Source: an uncultured Faecalibacterium sp. (GTDB taxonomy: Bacteria > Bacillota > Clostridia > Oscillospirales > Ruminococcaceae). From it: 7,895 nt of DNA. The stretch spans positions 1 through 7,895 of the forward strand of contig CAKSXW010000069.1 of assembly GCA_934518555.1 (NCBI GenBank), written 5' to 3'. The translations under genes were made by a program, and so were the position numbers. Below, piece by piece: positions 1-5,900 of this stretch (positions are counted from its first letter, which is position 1; each line of letters opens with the position of its first letter). Below the pieces are notes generated by a model. The model did no database searches. It worked only from the letters and a program-made list of their open reading frames with translations, and was not told where the DNA came from.

Positions 1-1
1 C

Positions 2-211
2 GCCCTGATCCTGGTGCTGGGGGGCGGCATTGGCAACCTTATCGACCGGGTGCTGAACGGGCAGGTGGTGGACTACATCAACCTGCTGTTCATGCGGTTT
101 GCGGTGTTCAACTTTGCAGACATCTGCGTCTGCGTGGGTGTGGCCCTTTGGGTGCTGGTGATCTTCCTGGAGGAGACCCACACGGAAAACACCACCCCGA
201 AGGAGCAGTGA
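2..211 (+). CDS. lspA: Lipoprotein signal peptidase (signal peptidase II), C-terminal part
   Basis: The 5' part of this gene lies before the window; codons are in frame from base 2. LspA is an inner-membrane aspartyl protease that cuts the signal peptide from prolipoproteins after Lgt has lipidated the lipobox cysteine. The fragment carries the family signature GGGIGNLIDRV followed by GQVVDY and VFNFAD. The two catalytic aspartates are the D of VVDY (codon 71-73) and the D of FNFAD (codon 119-121). A last hydrophobic stretch (about bases 122-172) is the final membrane helix, and a short polar tail ending PKEQ follows. The family's usual serine after the second Asp (ADS) is isoleucine here, a tolerable variation. 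The gene ends 3 bases before the pseudouridine synthase gene, whose Shine-Dalgarno lies inside the lspA end. lspA next to an rluD-type gene is a common Firmicutes arrangement. The assignment is secure; only completeness is unknown. Confidence 0.96.
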   Translation, partial: ALILVLGGGIGNLIDRVLNGQVVDYINLLFMRFAVFNFADICVCVGVALWVLVIFLEETHTENTTPKEQ

Positions 212-214
212 CCC

Positions 215-1147
215 ATGGAGCAGTGTGAATTCATCGTGGAGCCGGAGACCGCCGGCCAGCGCATCGACCGCTTTCTCAGCGGCGAGGACACCGGGCTTTC
301 CCGCTCGGCCCTCCAGGCCCTGGTGGCACAGGGCCATGTGCTGTGCAACGGCCAGCAGGTGGCCAAAAGCCTGAAGCTGAAGGCAGGGGACACCATTCTG
401 CTGGAGATCCCGGATGCAAAGCCCGTGGAAACAGTGCCCCAGGATATCCCCCTGGATATCGTCTATGAGGACGCCCATCTGCTGGTGGTCAACAAGCCCA
501 AGGGCATGGTGGTGCACCCGGCTCCCGGCAACCCGGACGGCACCCTGGTAAATGCCCTGCTGTGGCACTGCAAAGGAAGCCTTTCCGGCATTGGGGGCGA
601 GATCCGCCCCGGCATCGTCCACCGCATCGACAAGGACACCAGCGGCCTGCTGGTGGTAGCCAAGGACGACGCCACCCACATGGGCCTGAGCCAGCAGATG
701 GCGGTCCACAGCGTGGAACGGGCTTACCAGACGGTGGTCTACGGCGGCTTTGCCCAGGACGAGGGCTTTGTGGAGGCAAACCTGGGCCGCTCCAAAAACG
801 ACCGCAAAAAAATGGCGGTGTACCCTGCCGGAGAGCCCCACACCAAGTATGCCTACACCGGCTACAAGGTGCTGGAGCGGCTGGGAGAGTTCACCCTGCT
901 GGAGTGCCGCCTCAAGACCGGGCGTACCCACCAGATCCGGGTGCACATGGCTTCCATCCACCACCCGGTGGCCGGGGATCCGGTCTACGGCCCCCACAAC
1001 TGCATCACCAGCCTCCACGGCCAGTGCCTCCATGCTAAGACCCTGGGCTTCGTGCACCCCATTACCGGGGAACAGCTGCGCTTTGATTCCCAGCTGCCGG
1101 AGTACTTCACGCATTTTCTTACCACCCTCAGGAGGAAAAACACATGA
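215..1147 (+). CDS. rluD: RluA/RluD-family 23S rRNA pseudouridine synthase
   Basis: A 310-residue protein of normal length for the RluA/RluC/RluD family, which isomerises specific uridines in 23S rRNA to pseudouridine in the cytoplasm. Residues 1-65 look like an S4 RNA-binding domain (RIDRFL at 16-21, then SRSALQALVAQGHVLCNG). The catalytic domain follows, with NKPKGMVVHPAPG near 93-105 and the signature GIVHRIDKDTSGLLVVAK. D139 in HRID is the expected catalytic aspartate. TGRTHQIRVHMA near 235-246 is the second conserved RNA and active-site motif, and DPVYG follows. The ATG at 215 is supported by AGGAG at 201-205, nine bases upstream. The gene ends by ATGA overlap with the following HAD-like gene. 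S4 plus this catalytic domain fits RluD best (positions 1911/1915/1917 in E. coli), but Firmicutes paralogues such as YlyB cannot be told apart by eye, so the exact target uridine is uncertain. Confidence 0.93.
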   Translation: MEQCEFIVEPETAGQRIDRFLSGEDTGLSRSALQALVAQGHVLCNGQQVAKSLKLKAGDTILLEIPDAKPVETVPQDIPLDIVYEDAHLLVVNKPKGMVVHPAPGNPDGTLVNALLWHCKGSLSGIGGEIRPGIVHRIDKDTSGLLVVAKDDATHMGLSQQMAVHSVERAYQTVVYGGFAQDEGFVEANLGRSKNDRKKMAVYPAGEPHTKYAYTGYKVLERLGEFTLLECRLKTGRTHQIRVHMASIHHPVAGDPVYGPHNCITSLHGQCLHAKTLGFVHPITGEQLRFDSQLPEYFTHFLTTLRRKNT

Positions 1148-1977
1148 ACGAGTCGCTTGCATCCACTTTGGTGATTTGTGATCTGGACCACCTCCTGCTG
1201 GGCCCGGACGGCAACCTGACCCAGGTGGTACGGGACGTGCTGCAGCTGTTTTGCAGCCGGGGCGGCCGCCTGACGGTCTTTTCTCAGCGCACCCCCCGGG
1301 CAGTACGGGCTCTGCTGGGCAGTGTCCGGCTGTCGGCCCCGGCCCTGGTCTGCGGCGGTACCATGGCCTACCACTTTGCCGACGGCACCCGGCAGCCCCT
1401 GTGCAGCTTTGCCGGCCAGGATAAGGCTCTGTTCAGCCGGATGCCCAGTGTGGCAGGGGTGGGCATCGCCTTGCAGATGAAGGACGGCTCCACCCGGGTG
1501 CTGCGGATGAGCGATGCTTTGGAACGCCACCTGCGGCAGGAGTGGACCCCCTACCTGCTGGCCAATGCAGCAGATATCCGCCCGGATGAGGTGCTGCGTG
1601 CCCTGGTGTACCAGGACAACCGCAGCATCCCCCTGACGTCCCTGCTGGATAAGGCCCTGGGGGACAGCACCACGGCCCTGCTGGGGGAGCGTGCAGCCCA
1701 GGACCTGCTGCTGCTGACGCCCCGGAGCGTTTCCGGCACCGAGATGCTGGACGCCGTTTGTATGCCGGTGGGCATTGCCCCGGAAAACGTGCTGGTGCTG
1801 GCAGGGGGAATGCCTATGCTGGACCTGGTGCGTGCTGCCCACCGCAGTGCCGCTGCGGCAGATGCCCCGGCAGAACTGCGCCTGGCCGCAAAGCAGACCA
1901 CCCTCACCGACGCTGCCGGCGGTGCTGCGGTAGAGGTGTTGTACCGTATGGTACGGGATGCTGAAAAATTTGCGTAA
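1144..1977 (+). CDS. HAD-superfamily (Cof-like) protein with degenerate active site
   Basis: A 277-residue protein with the overall layout of Cof-type haloacid dehalogenase phosphatases. The start is VICDLDHLLLG at 10-20 (motif I, normally DxDGTL). A predicted strand ends FSQRT (46-50) where motif II T/S sits, CGGTMAY follows (normally NGA), and a middle region at about 85-190 could be the cap. The Cof-like end is LLTPRSVSGTEML, VLVLAGGMPMLDL and AAKQTTLTDAAGGAAVEVL. Both motif I aspartates (D13, D15) are present, but the following G is H16. The motif III lysine (VSKG in Cof proteins) appears as VSGT, and the motif IV GDxxND appears as GGMPML with both acids gone (G222, L226). I infer weak or no phosphatase activity and perhaps a binding or regulatory role. 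The start follows AGGAGG at 1130-1135 with 8-base spacing and overlaps the upstream stop as ATGA, so translation is coupled to rluD. A terminator follows. Substrate and role are not recognisable. Confidence 0.78.
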   Translation: MNESLASTLVICDLDHLLLGPDGNLTQVVRDVLQLFCSRGGRLTVFSQRTPRAVRALLGSVRLSAPALVCGGTMAYHFADGTRQPLCSFAGQDKALFSRMPSVAGVGIALQMKDGSTRVLRMSDALERHLRQEWTPYLLANAADIRPDEVLRALVYQDNRSIPLTSLLDKALGDSTTALLGERAAQDLLLLTPRSVSGTEMLDAVCMPVGIAPENVLVLAGGMPMLDLVRAAHRSAAAADAPAELRLAAKQTTLTDAAGGAAVEVLYRMVRDAEKFA

Positions 1978-1986
1978 AATCTATGC

Positions 1987-2024
1987 AAAGTCTCCTGCGA
2001 TTTTCCGCAGGGGGCTTTCTTTTT
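1987..2024 (+). terminator. Intrinsic terminator after the HAD-like gene
   Basis: Bases 1987-1999 pair with 2006-2018 over 13 consecutive positions. Two of these are T-G wobbles (1993/2012 and 1991/2014). The loop is ATTTTC, and a T-rich run reaches 2024. It starts nine bases after the HAD-like stop codon. It sits only 18 bases before the comEA start, so it may also act as an attenuator for comEA-ppk1. Confidence 0.88.
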
Positions 2025-2031
2025 GGAGGAG
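2025..2031 (+). promoter_or_regulatory. Shine-Dalgarno deciding the comEA-like start
   Basis: GGAGGAG directly after the terminator T-run, about 11-12 bases before the ATG at 2043. It is the only good site here. It points to 2043 rather than the in-frame ATG at 1983, which would place coding sequence through the terminator hairpin. Confidence 0.65.
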
Positions 2032-2042
2032 ATTCAGGTACA

Positions 2043-2441
2043 ATGAAAGAGGTGCATCCGTCCGGCCGCCCCAACCGAGAGGGGCTGTTCTGTGGGGTCA
2101 CAGCGGTGGCTGTGGTGCTGTGCGCCTTGCTGGCCTTTGGGCTGGCAGTGCCCCTGAGGGCATCGCAGCCGGAGCCCCTGCCGGATGGGACGCCTTTGGC
2201 TGGGTACTTGCAGGTGGACCTGAACACGGCTGAGGAAGCTGCCCTTTGCACCCTGCCGGGGGTAGGGCAGAGCCGGGCCCGGGCCATTGTGGAATACCGG
2301 ATGCAGGCAGGCCCCTTTGCCCAGGTGGAGGACGTTTTGCAGGTGCCGGGCATGACCCCGGAGCTTCTGGCCTCCTGGCAGGGGTTGGTGACGGTTAGCG
2401 AGCAGGAAAGCCTGCCTCAGACGCAGCGGAAAGAGGAATGA
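2043..2441 (+). CDS. comEA: ComEA-like helix-hairpin-helix DNA-binding membrane protein
   Basis: A 132-residue protein. Residues 15-38 form one hydrophobic membrane segment after a short polar N-terminus, and a Pro-rich linker runs over about 41-55. Residues 58-116 are a tandem helix-hairpin-helix domain: VDLNTAEEAAL, then TLPGVGQSRARAIVEYR (first hairpin LPGVG), then GPFAQVEDVLQVPGM (second hairpin). This matches ComEA, the surface DNA receptor that hands double-stranded DNA to the ComEC channel during transformation. It lacks the SLBB-like region between membrane helix and HhH that makes B. subtilis ComEA about 205 residues, so it is a short form. The 2043 start was chosen because the in-frame ATG at 1983 lies before the terminator. 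The gene ends in ATGA at 2438-2441, abutting ppk1. No comEC is in the window, so a role in DNA uptake is family-based inference; a generic HhH DNA-binding anchor is the alternative. Confidence 0.87.
   Translation: MKEVHPSGRPNREGLFCGVTAVAVVLCALLAFGLAVPLRASQPEPLPDGTPLAGYLQVDLNTAEEAALCTLPGVGQSRARAIVEYRMQAGPFAQVEDVLQVPGMTPELLASWQGLVTVSEQESLPQTQRKEE
2432..2437 (+). promoter_or_regulatory. Shine-Dalgarno deciding the ppk1 start
   Basis: AGAGGA ends six bases before the ATG at 2444. The ATG at 2438, which forms the ATGA overlap, follows it with no spacing and would have to use a weaker GCGGA at 2426-2430. This favours 2444 (MSDESIF). Confidence 0.5.
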
Positions 2442-2443
2442 TT

Positions 2444-4777
2444 ATGAGTGATGAGAGCATCTTTATCAACCGGGAACTGAGCTGGCTGGATTTCAACCAC
2501 CGGGTCCTGGCCCTGGGCAAGGACAAAAATGTCCCTCTGGCCGAGCAGGTCAAGTTCCTGGCCATTTATGGTTCCAACCTGGACGAATTTTTTATGGTCC
2601 GGGTGGGCTCTTTGCAGGAGCGTGCCAACCTGGAGCAGGATAAGGGCAAAAAGGCCAAACGGGAAAACAAGACCAACATGACTGCGGCAGAGCAGCTGGC
2701 AGCCATCATGCCCAAAACGGCCCGGCTCCAAGAGGAGTGCGACCGCTCCTACGCAAAGGCCCTGGAGGCCCTGGCCCAGTTTGGCTACCGCAAGGTGGAT
2801 TTTGACCACCTGACCAAGGAGGAGGAGCACTTCTGGAAAAAATACTTCCAGACGGAGCTGTTCCCCATCCTCAGCCCCCAGATCGTGGACAACCGCCACC
2901 CCTTCCCGTTCCTGCGGAACAAAGAGATCTACCTGGGCGTCCTTCTGCGTGAAAAGCGTCCCCAGGGCCAGAGCCTGGGCATCATCCCCATCTCCAGCCA
3001 GATGGAGCGGCTCCACTTTATCCGGAAGGACGGGGAGACCCAGTACGCCCTGGTGGAGGAGCTGGTGCTGCACTATGCCGCCAGCATCTTTGGCAAGGAG
3101 TCCATCCTGGAAAAATGCCTGTTCCGGGTCACTCGCAATGCGGATATCGACGTCAAGGAAGGCATGATGGACCATGACATCGACTACCGGGAAATCATGA
3201 CCGAGCTGCTGAAACGCCGCCGCAAGCTGGCAGCAGTGCGGCTCCAGGTCACCCCCGGGGCCGCTCCGGAGGTCCAGCGTCTGCTGTGCAGCCGATTGGA
3301 GCTTTCCCACAAACGGGTGTTCGTGCAAAAGAGCCCCCTGGACCTGAGCTTTTTCTACAAGCTCACCGGACGCATTGAGGCCGAGGACCACCCGGGCCTG
3401 TTTTACCCGGCTGCCCGGCCCATGCTGCCGCCTCCGGGCTATGACCTGGCTCAGGAAGTGCAAAAGCACGATGTGCTGCTGAATTACCCCTACCAGTCCA
3501 TCCGGCCCTTTATCACCATGCTGAAAAATGCCGCCCACGACCCGGACGTCATCTCCATCAAGATGACCTTGTACCGGATGGCCCGGGAGTCCCAGATCGT
3601 CCAGGCCCTGATGGAAGCCGCAGAAAACGGCAAGGAAGTGGTGGCTCTGGTGGAGCTGCGAGCCCGGTTCGACGAGCAGAACAACATCGACTGGTCCAAG
3701 CAGCTGGAAAGCGCAGGCTGTACCGTGGTGTACGGCTTTGACGACTACAAGGTCCACTCCAAGCTCACCCTCATTACCAAAAAGGGGAAAGAGGGCTATT
3801 CCTACATCACCCAGATCGGCACCGGCAACTACAACGAAAAGACCAGCGAGCTCTACACCGACCTTTCCTTCATTACCGCCGACGAGCGGATCGGTGAGGA
3901 GGCCTCCAAGGTGTTCCGGAACCTGGCTGTGCACCGCCTCACAGAGGAAAGCGATAAAATGCTGGTGGCCCCCCTGCGGTTCAAAAGCGTACTGCTGGAG
4001 GAGATGGACCATGTGATCGCCGCCGCCCGTATGGGCCGCCCGGCCTCCATGATCCTGAAGAACAACTCCATCAGTGACCGGGATATTATCCTCAAATTGC
4101 AGGAGGCCAGCTGCGCCGGGGTCCGCATTGATATGATCGTCCGGGGCATCTGCTGCGTCCGTGCCCAGGTGCCTGGCAAGACCGAAAACCTGCACATCCG
4201 CAGCCTGGTGGGCCGTTACCTGGAGCATGGCCGCATCTATAGCTTCTTTGACGGTGCCCGTACCCGGATCTACATTGCCTCCGGCGACTTCCTCACCCGG
4301 AACACCGAGTGCCGGGTGGAGGTGGGCGTCCGGGTGGATGACCCGGTGTTGGTGAAAAAGCTCACAGATATCCTGGAGCTGCAGCTGCGTGATAACGTCA
4401 ACGCCCGGGAGATGCAGGCCGACGGCAGCTACCAGAAGGTAAAGCCGGCCAAGGGAGAGCCAGAGGTCAATGGTCAGATGGACCTGTACGACCTGCTCCG
4501 GAACGACTGGACCCGTCCTGAACCCTGGAAACAGGTGACCCCTCCGGCAGCACCGGAAGTGCAAACTCCCCAGCAGCCTGAGGCCCCTGGGCCGGAAGCT
4601 GCCCCTGTATCGGCTGAACCGCCTGCCCCTGTGCCGCCCCAGCAGCCTGCCCCGGCGGTGGAGCCTGCCCAGGAGCAGCAGAAGCCCCTGCCGCACCCCA
4701 CCGTGGTGGTAACGGAGCCTGCCCGGAAGAACCCCCTGAAGCAGTTCTTCCAGCGGTTCAGCCGCCGCCGTAAATAA
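2444..4777 (+). CDS. ppk1: Polyphosphate kinase 1 (PPK1) with C-terminal extension
   Basis: A 777-residue enzyme that reversibly polymerises the gamma phosphate of ATP into inorganic polyphosphate, usually at the inner face of the membrane. The N-domain begins with the signature FINRELSWLDFNHRVL, and YGSNLDEFFMVRVG follows. The middle domain covers roughly 110-315 (SPQIVDNRHPFPFL near 144-157). The first phospholipase-D-like catalytic domain has KMTLYR, ELRARFDEQNNI and YKVHSKL, where H438 matches the phosphorylated H435 of E. coli. The second has RGICC, GRYLEHGRI (H595, equivalent to H592) and FLTRNTECRVE. Q457 replaces the His equivalent to E. coli H454. Core homology ends near 665. The next hundred or so residues form a Pro/Ala/Gln-rich linker (about 698-757) and a basic end, NPLKQFFQRFSRRRK; E. 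coli PPK1 is 688 residues. The alternative ATG at 2438 adds two residues and overlaps the comEA stop. A terminator follows. Confidence 0.97.
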   Translation: MSDESIFINRELSWLDFNHRVLALGKDKNVPLAEQVKFLAIYGSNLDEFFMVRVGSLQERANLEQDKGKKAKRENKTNMTAAEQLAAIMPKTARLQEECDRSYAKALEALAQFGYRKVDFDHLTKEEEHFWKKYFQTELFPILSPQIVDNRHPFPFLRNKEIYLGVLLREKRPQGQSLGIIPISSQMERLHFIRKDGETQYALVEELVLHYAASIFGKESILEKCLFRVTRNADIDVKEGMMDHDIDYREIMTELLKRRRKLAAVRLQVTPGAAPEVQRLLCSRLELSHKRVFVQKSPLDLSFFYKLTGRIEAEDHPGLFYPAARPMLPPPGYDLAQEVQKHDVLLNYPYQSIRPFITMLKNAAHDPDVISIKMTLYRMARESQIVQALMEAAENGKEVVALVELRARFDEQNNIDWSKQLESAGCTVVYGFDDYKVHSKLTLITKKGKEGYSYITQIGTGNYNEKTSELYTDLSFITADERIGEEASKVFRNLAVHRLTEESDKMLVAPLRFKSVLLEEMDHVIAAARMGRPASMILKNNSISDRDIILKLQEASCAGVRIDMIVRGICCVRAQVPGKTENLHIRSLVGRYLEHGRIYSFFDGARTRIYIASGDFLTRNTECRVEVGVRVDDPVLVKKLTDILELQLRDNVNAREMQADGSYQKVKPAKGEPEVNGQMDLYDLLRNDWTRPEPWKQVTPPAAPEVQTPQQPEAPGPEAAPVSAEPPAPVPPQQPAPAVEPAQEQQKPLPHPTVVVTEPARKNPLKQFFQRFSRRRK

Positions 4778-4787
4778 GCAGCTTTGC

Positions 4788-4818
4788 AAAACCCGGAGTT
4801 GCCCCTCCGGGTCTTTTT
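4788..4818 (+). terminator. Intrinsic terminator after ppk1
   Basis: ACCCGGAG at 4791-4798 pairs perfectly with CTCCGGGT at 4805-4812 across the loop TTGCCC, followed by C and five T. A short A run precedes the stem. It lies 13 bases after the ppk1 stop and separates ppk1 from the M23/M50 pair. Confidence 0.9.
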
Positions 4819-4846
4819 GCGCCCTGGAGCCCATAGGATAAAACAG

Positions 4847-4851
4847 GGAGG
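4847..4851 (+). promoter_or_regulatory. Shine-Dalgarno for the M23 peptidase gene
   Basis: GGAGG within a longer AGGGAGGGG run, six bases before the ATG at 4858. It fixes this start and excludes the overlapping open frame that begins earlier in another phase. Confidence 0.75.
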
Positions 4852-4857
4852 GGTGCC

Positions 4858-5367
4858 ATGCGAAAAAGAGCAAAGCCCACCGCAGCCTGGCCCCGGGCGG
4901 CGGCACTGGCAGTTTTGGGGGCGGCGGTGGTCCTGGGGCTTCGGGCAGCGGCTCTGGTGCCGGAAAAGCCCTGCTTTCCGTTGGAAACGACAGCCTGGCG
5001 TATCTCGGACCCCTACGGCCCCCGGCAGGATCCTCTTACCGGGGAGGAGGCCTTTCATTCCGGGGTGGACCTGGCCTGTGCCGAGGGCACCCCGGTGTTG
5101 GCGATCCGGCAGGGGGTGGTGTGGCAGGCCCGGCGCAGCGCAGGCTACGGCAACTGCCTGTGGCTGCTGCACCCGGACGGCACCGAGACCCGGTACGCCC
5201 ACCTGCAATATGTCTATGTCCGCCCCGGGGACCTGGTACAGGCTGGCCAGAGGCTGGGCACTGTGGGCCAGACAGGTCGGGCCACCGGGCCCCACCTGCA
5301 TCTGGAACTGCGGCAGCAGGGCACGGCCCGGGACCCTGCCGCCCTGCTGGAGGTGCCCGGTGGCTAG
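4858..5367 (+). CDS. Membrane-anchored M23 (LytM-type) metallopeptidase, SpoIVFA/SpoIIQ-like
   Basis: A 169-residue protein with a basic N-terminus (MRKRAK), one membrane segment at about 13-34, and an M23 domain filling the rest, which should face outside the cytoplasmic membrane. M23 enzymes cut peptide cross-bridges of peptidoglycan with a zinc ion. All expected residues are visible: H67 and D71 in HSGVD, H115 in YAHL, and H146/H148 in PHLHLE, with H67, D71 and H148 as likely zinc ligands. GYGN at 96-99 and GTVGQTGRATG at 134-144 are also typical. It is an intact M23 core, so activity is plausible. The next gene is an M50 site-2 protease whose GTG start overlaps this stop by 8 bases. This M23-then-M50 order matches SpoIVFA-SpoIVFB, where the M23-like partner holds and inhibits the protease. 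At 169 residues it is clearly shorter than SpoIVFA, so orthology is inference; a general cell-wall hydrolase is the alternative. Confidence 0.9.
   Translation: MRKRAKPTAAWPRAAALAVLGAAVVLGLRAAALVPEKPCFPLETTAWRISDPYGPRQDPLTGEEAFHSGVDLACAEGTPVLAIRQGVVWQARRSAGYGNCLWLLHPDGTETRYAHLQYVYVRPGDLVQAGQRLGTVGQTGRATGPHLHLELRQQGTARDPAALLEVPGG
5349..5353 (+). promoter_or_regulatory. Shine-Dalgarno deciding the GTG start of the M50 protease
   Basis: GGAGG inside the last codons of the M23 gene, six bases before GTG at 5360. The M50 frame is open far upstream, so this site is what places the start. It indicates coupled translation of the pair. Confidence 0.75.
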
Positions 5368-5863
5368 GCGCATACAGCTGGGGCCCCTGGTCTTTCGGGA
5401 CCCGGTGCTGCTTTGCGGTGTGCTGTATCTGCTGCTGTATTTTGACGCCAGCGGCTTTTTGCGGCTGGGGCTCTGGGCAGCATTTCTCCACGAAGGAGGG
5501 CACATCCTGGTCTATGGGCTGCTGCGCCGCCGTTTGCCGATCATTGAAGTGACCCTTACAGGCTTTTGTATGCGGACCCGGGGAGAGCAGTTTTCCGTCC
5601 GGCAGCGGTTCTGGCTGGCTTCTGCCGGCCCGGCGGTGAACTTTGCCCTGGCGGTGGTGTGGGCGGTGCGGCTGGCACAGTACACCACCGTCCGGGGCAG
5701 TGCTTTCTGGGCCGCCAACCTCCTGACCGGGGCCTTCAACCTGCTGCCCCTGCCGCCCCTGGATGGGGCAGAGATGCTGGGGTGCCTGCTGGCTGCAAAA
5801 CCATCTCCCGGCCGGAAAACCGCTGAAAAAGATTGCAAAACCCTCCGGTTTAAGATAAAATAG
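5360..5863 (+). CDS. Short M50 family site-2 protease, SpoIVFB-like
   Basis: A 167-residue predicted intramembrane zinc metalloprotease. HEGGH at 44-48 is the HExxH zinc motif inside a membrane segment. SAGPAVNFALAVV (88-100) is the conserved second-core segment, and NLLTGAFNLLPLPPLDG (120-136) carries the NPDG-like motif with D135 as third zinc ligand. Another hydrophobic segment lies at about 15-27. Site-2 proteases cut substrates within the membrane; SpoIVFB matures pro-sigma-K in the mother cell of sporulating bacilli and clostridia. The start is GTG at 5360, behind GGAGG at 5349-5353 and overlapping the M23 stop. SpoIVFB is about 288 residues, with further helices and a CBS domain after the NPDG motif. 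This protein stops about 32 residues after D135 with a basic tail, and I see no continuation in another frame. It is therefore a minimal form, perhaps reduced, or working on another substrate. Family call strong, sporulation role uncertain. Confidence 0.88.
   Translation: MARRIQLGPLVFRDPVLLCGVLYLLLYFDASGFLRLGLWAAFLHEGGHILVYGLLRRRLPIIEVTLTGFCMRTRGEQFSVRQRFWLASAGPAVNFALAVVWAVRLAQYTTVRGSAFWAANLLTGAFNLLPLPPLDGAEMLGCLLAAKPSPGRKTAEKDCKTLRFKIK
5833..5861 (+). promoter_or_regulatory. Predicted sigma-A type promoter for the radical SAM gene
   Basis: TTGCAA at 5833-5838 (four of six matches to TTGACA), a 17-base spacer, and TAAAAT at 5856-5861 (five of six to TATAAT). It lies in the last codons of the M50 gene in an unusually AT-rich patch. 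The expected start near 5868 would give a leader of about 33 bases. No terminator separates the M50 gene from this point, so read-through would add to expression. Confidence 0.55.
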
Positions 5864-5890
5864 AAAGAACGTACCAAATGAATCGTTTAT

Positions 5891-5896
5891 GGAGGA
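5891..5896 (+). promoter_or_regulatory. Shine-Dalgarno deciding the radical SAM start
   Basis: GGAGGA five to six bases before ATG at 5901. It overlaps the G of the upstream in-frame ATG at 5889, which has no ribosome binding site of its own, so 5901 is the better start. Confidence 0.8.
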
Positions 5897-5900
5897 CCCA

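Noticed and set aside
442..460. GGATATC repeated twice, 12 bases apart, in rluD
   Set aside because: It encodes two nearby Asp-Ile pairs in a conserved part of the gene and is explained by coding.
985..1842. A 285-codon antisense frame across the end of rluD and the HAD-like gene
   Set aside because: It is in register with the HAD-like gene, low-complexity, and without a ribosome site or domain.
1983..2042. Earlier in-frame ATG for the comEA-like gene
   Set aside because: It has no ribosome site and would translate through the terminator hairpin. ATG 2043 lies behind GGAGGAG.
4817..4844. Sigma-A-like TTGCGC / TAAAAC before the M23 gene
   Set aside because: Weak matches, and the start would fall inside or after the ribosome binding site.
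2417..4906. An 829-codon antisense open frame opposite ppk1
   Set aside because: It is in register with ppk1 codons, so it stays open merely because TTA, CTA and TCA are absent. The product has no recognisable domain, and ppk1 is unambiguous.
4784..5359. Upstream extension of the M50 open frame, giving a 359-residue protein
   Set aside because: The extension is Arg/Pro/Trp-rich out-of-frame reading of the M23 gene, whose zinc motifs are intact. GTG at 5360 has a proper Shine-Dalgarno.
5838..5851. AAACC-CTCC-GGTTT inverted repeat near the M50 stop
   Set aside because: Five pairs and no following T-run, so it is not a terminator. It could be an operator in the promoter spacer, but it is too short to claim.
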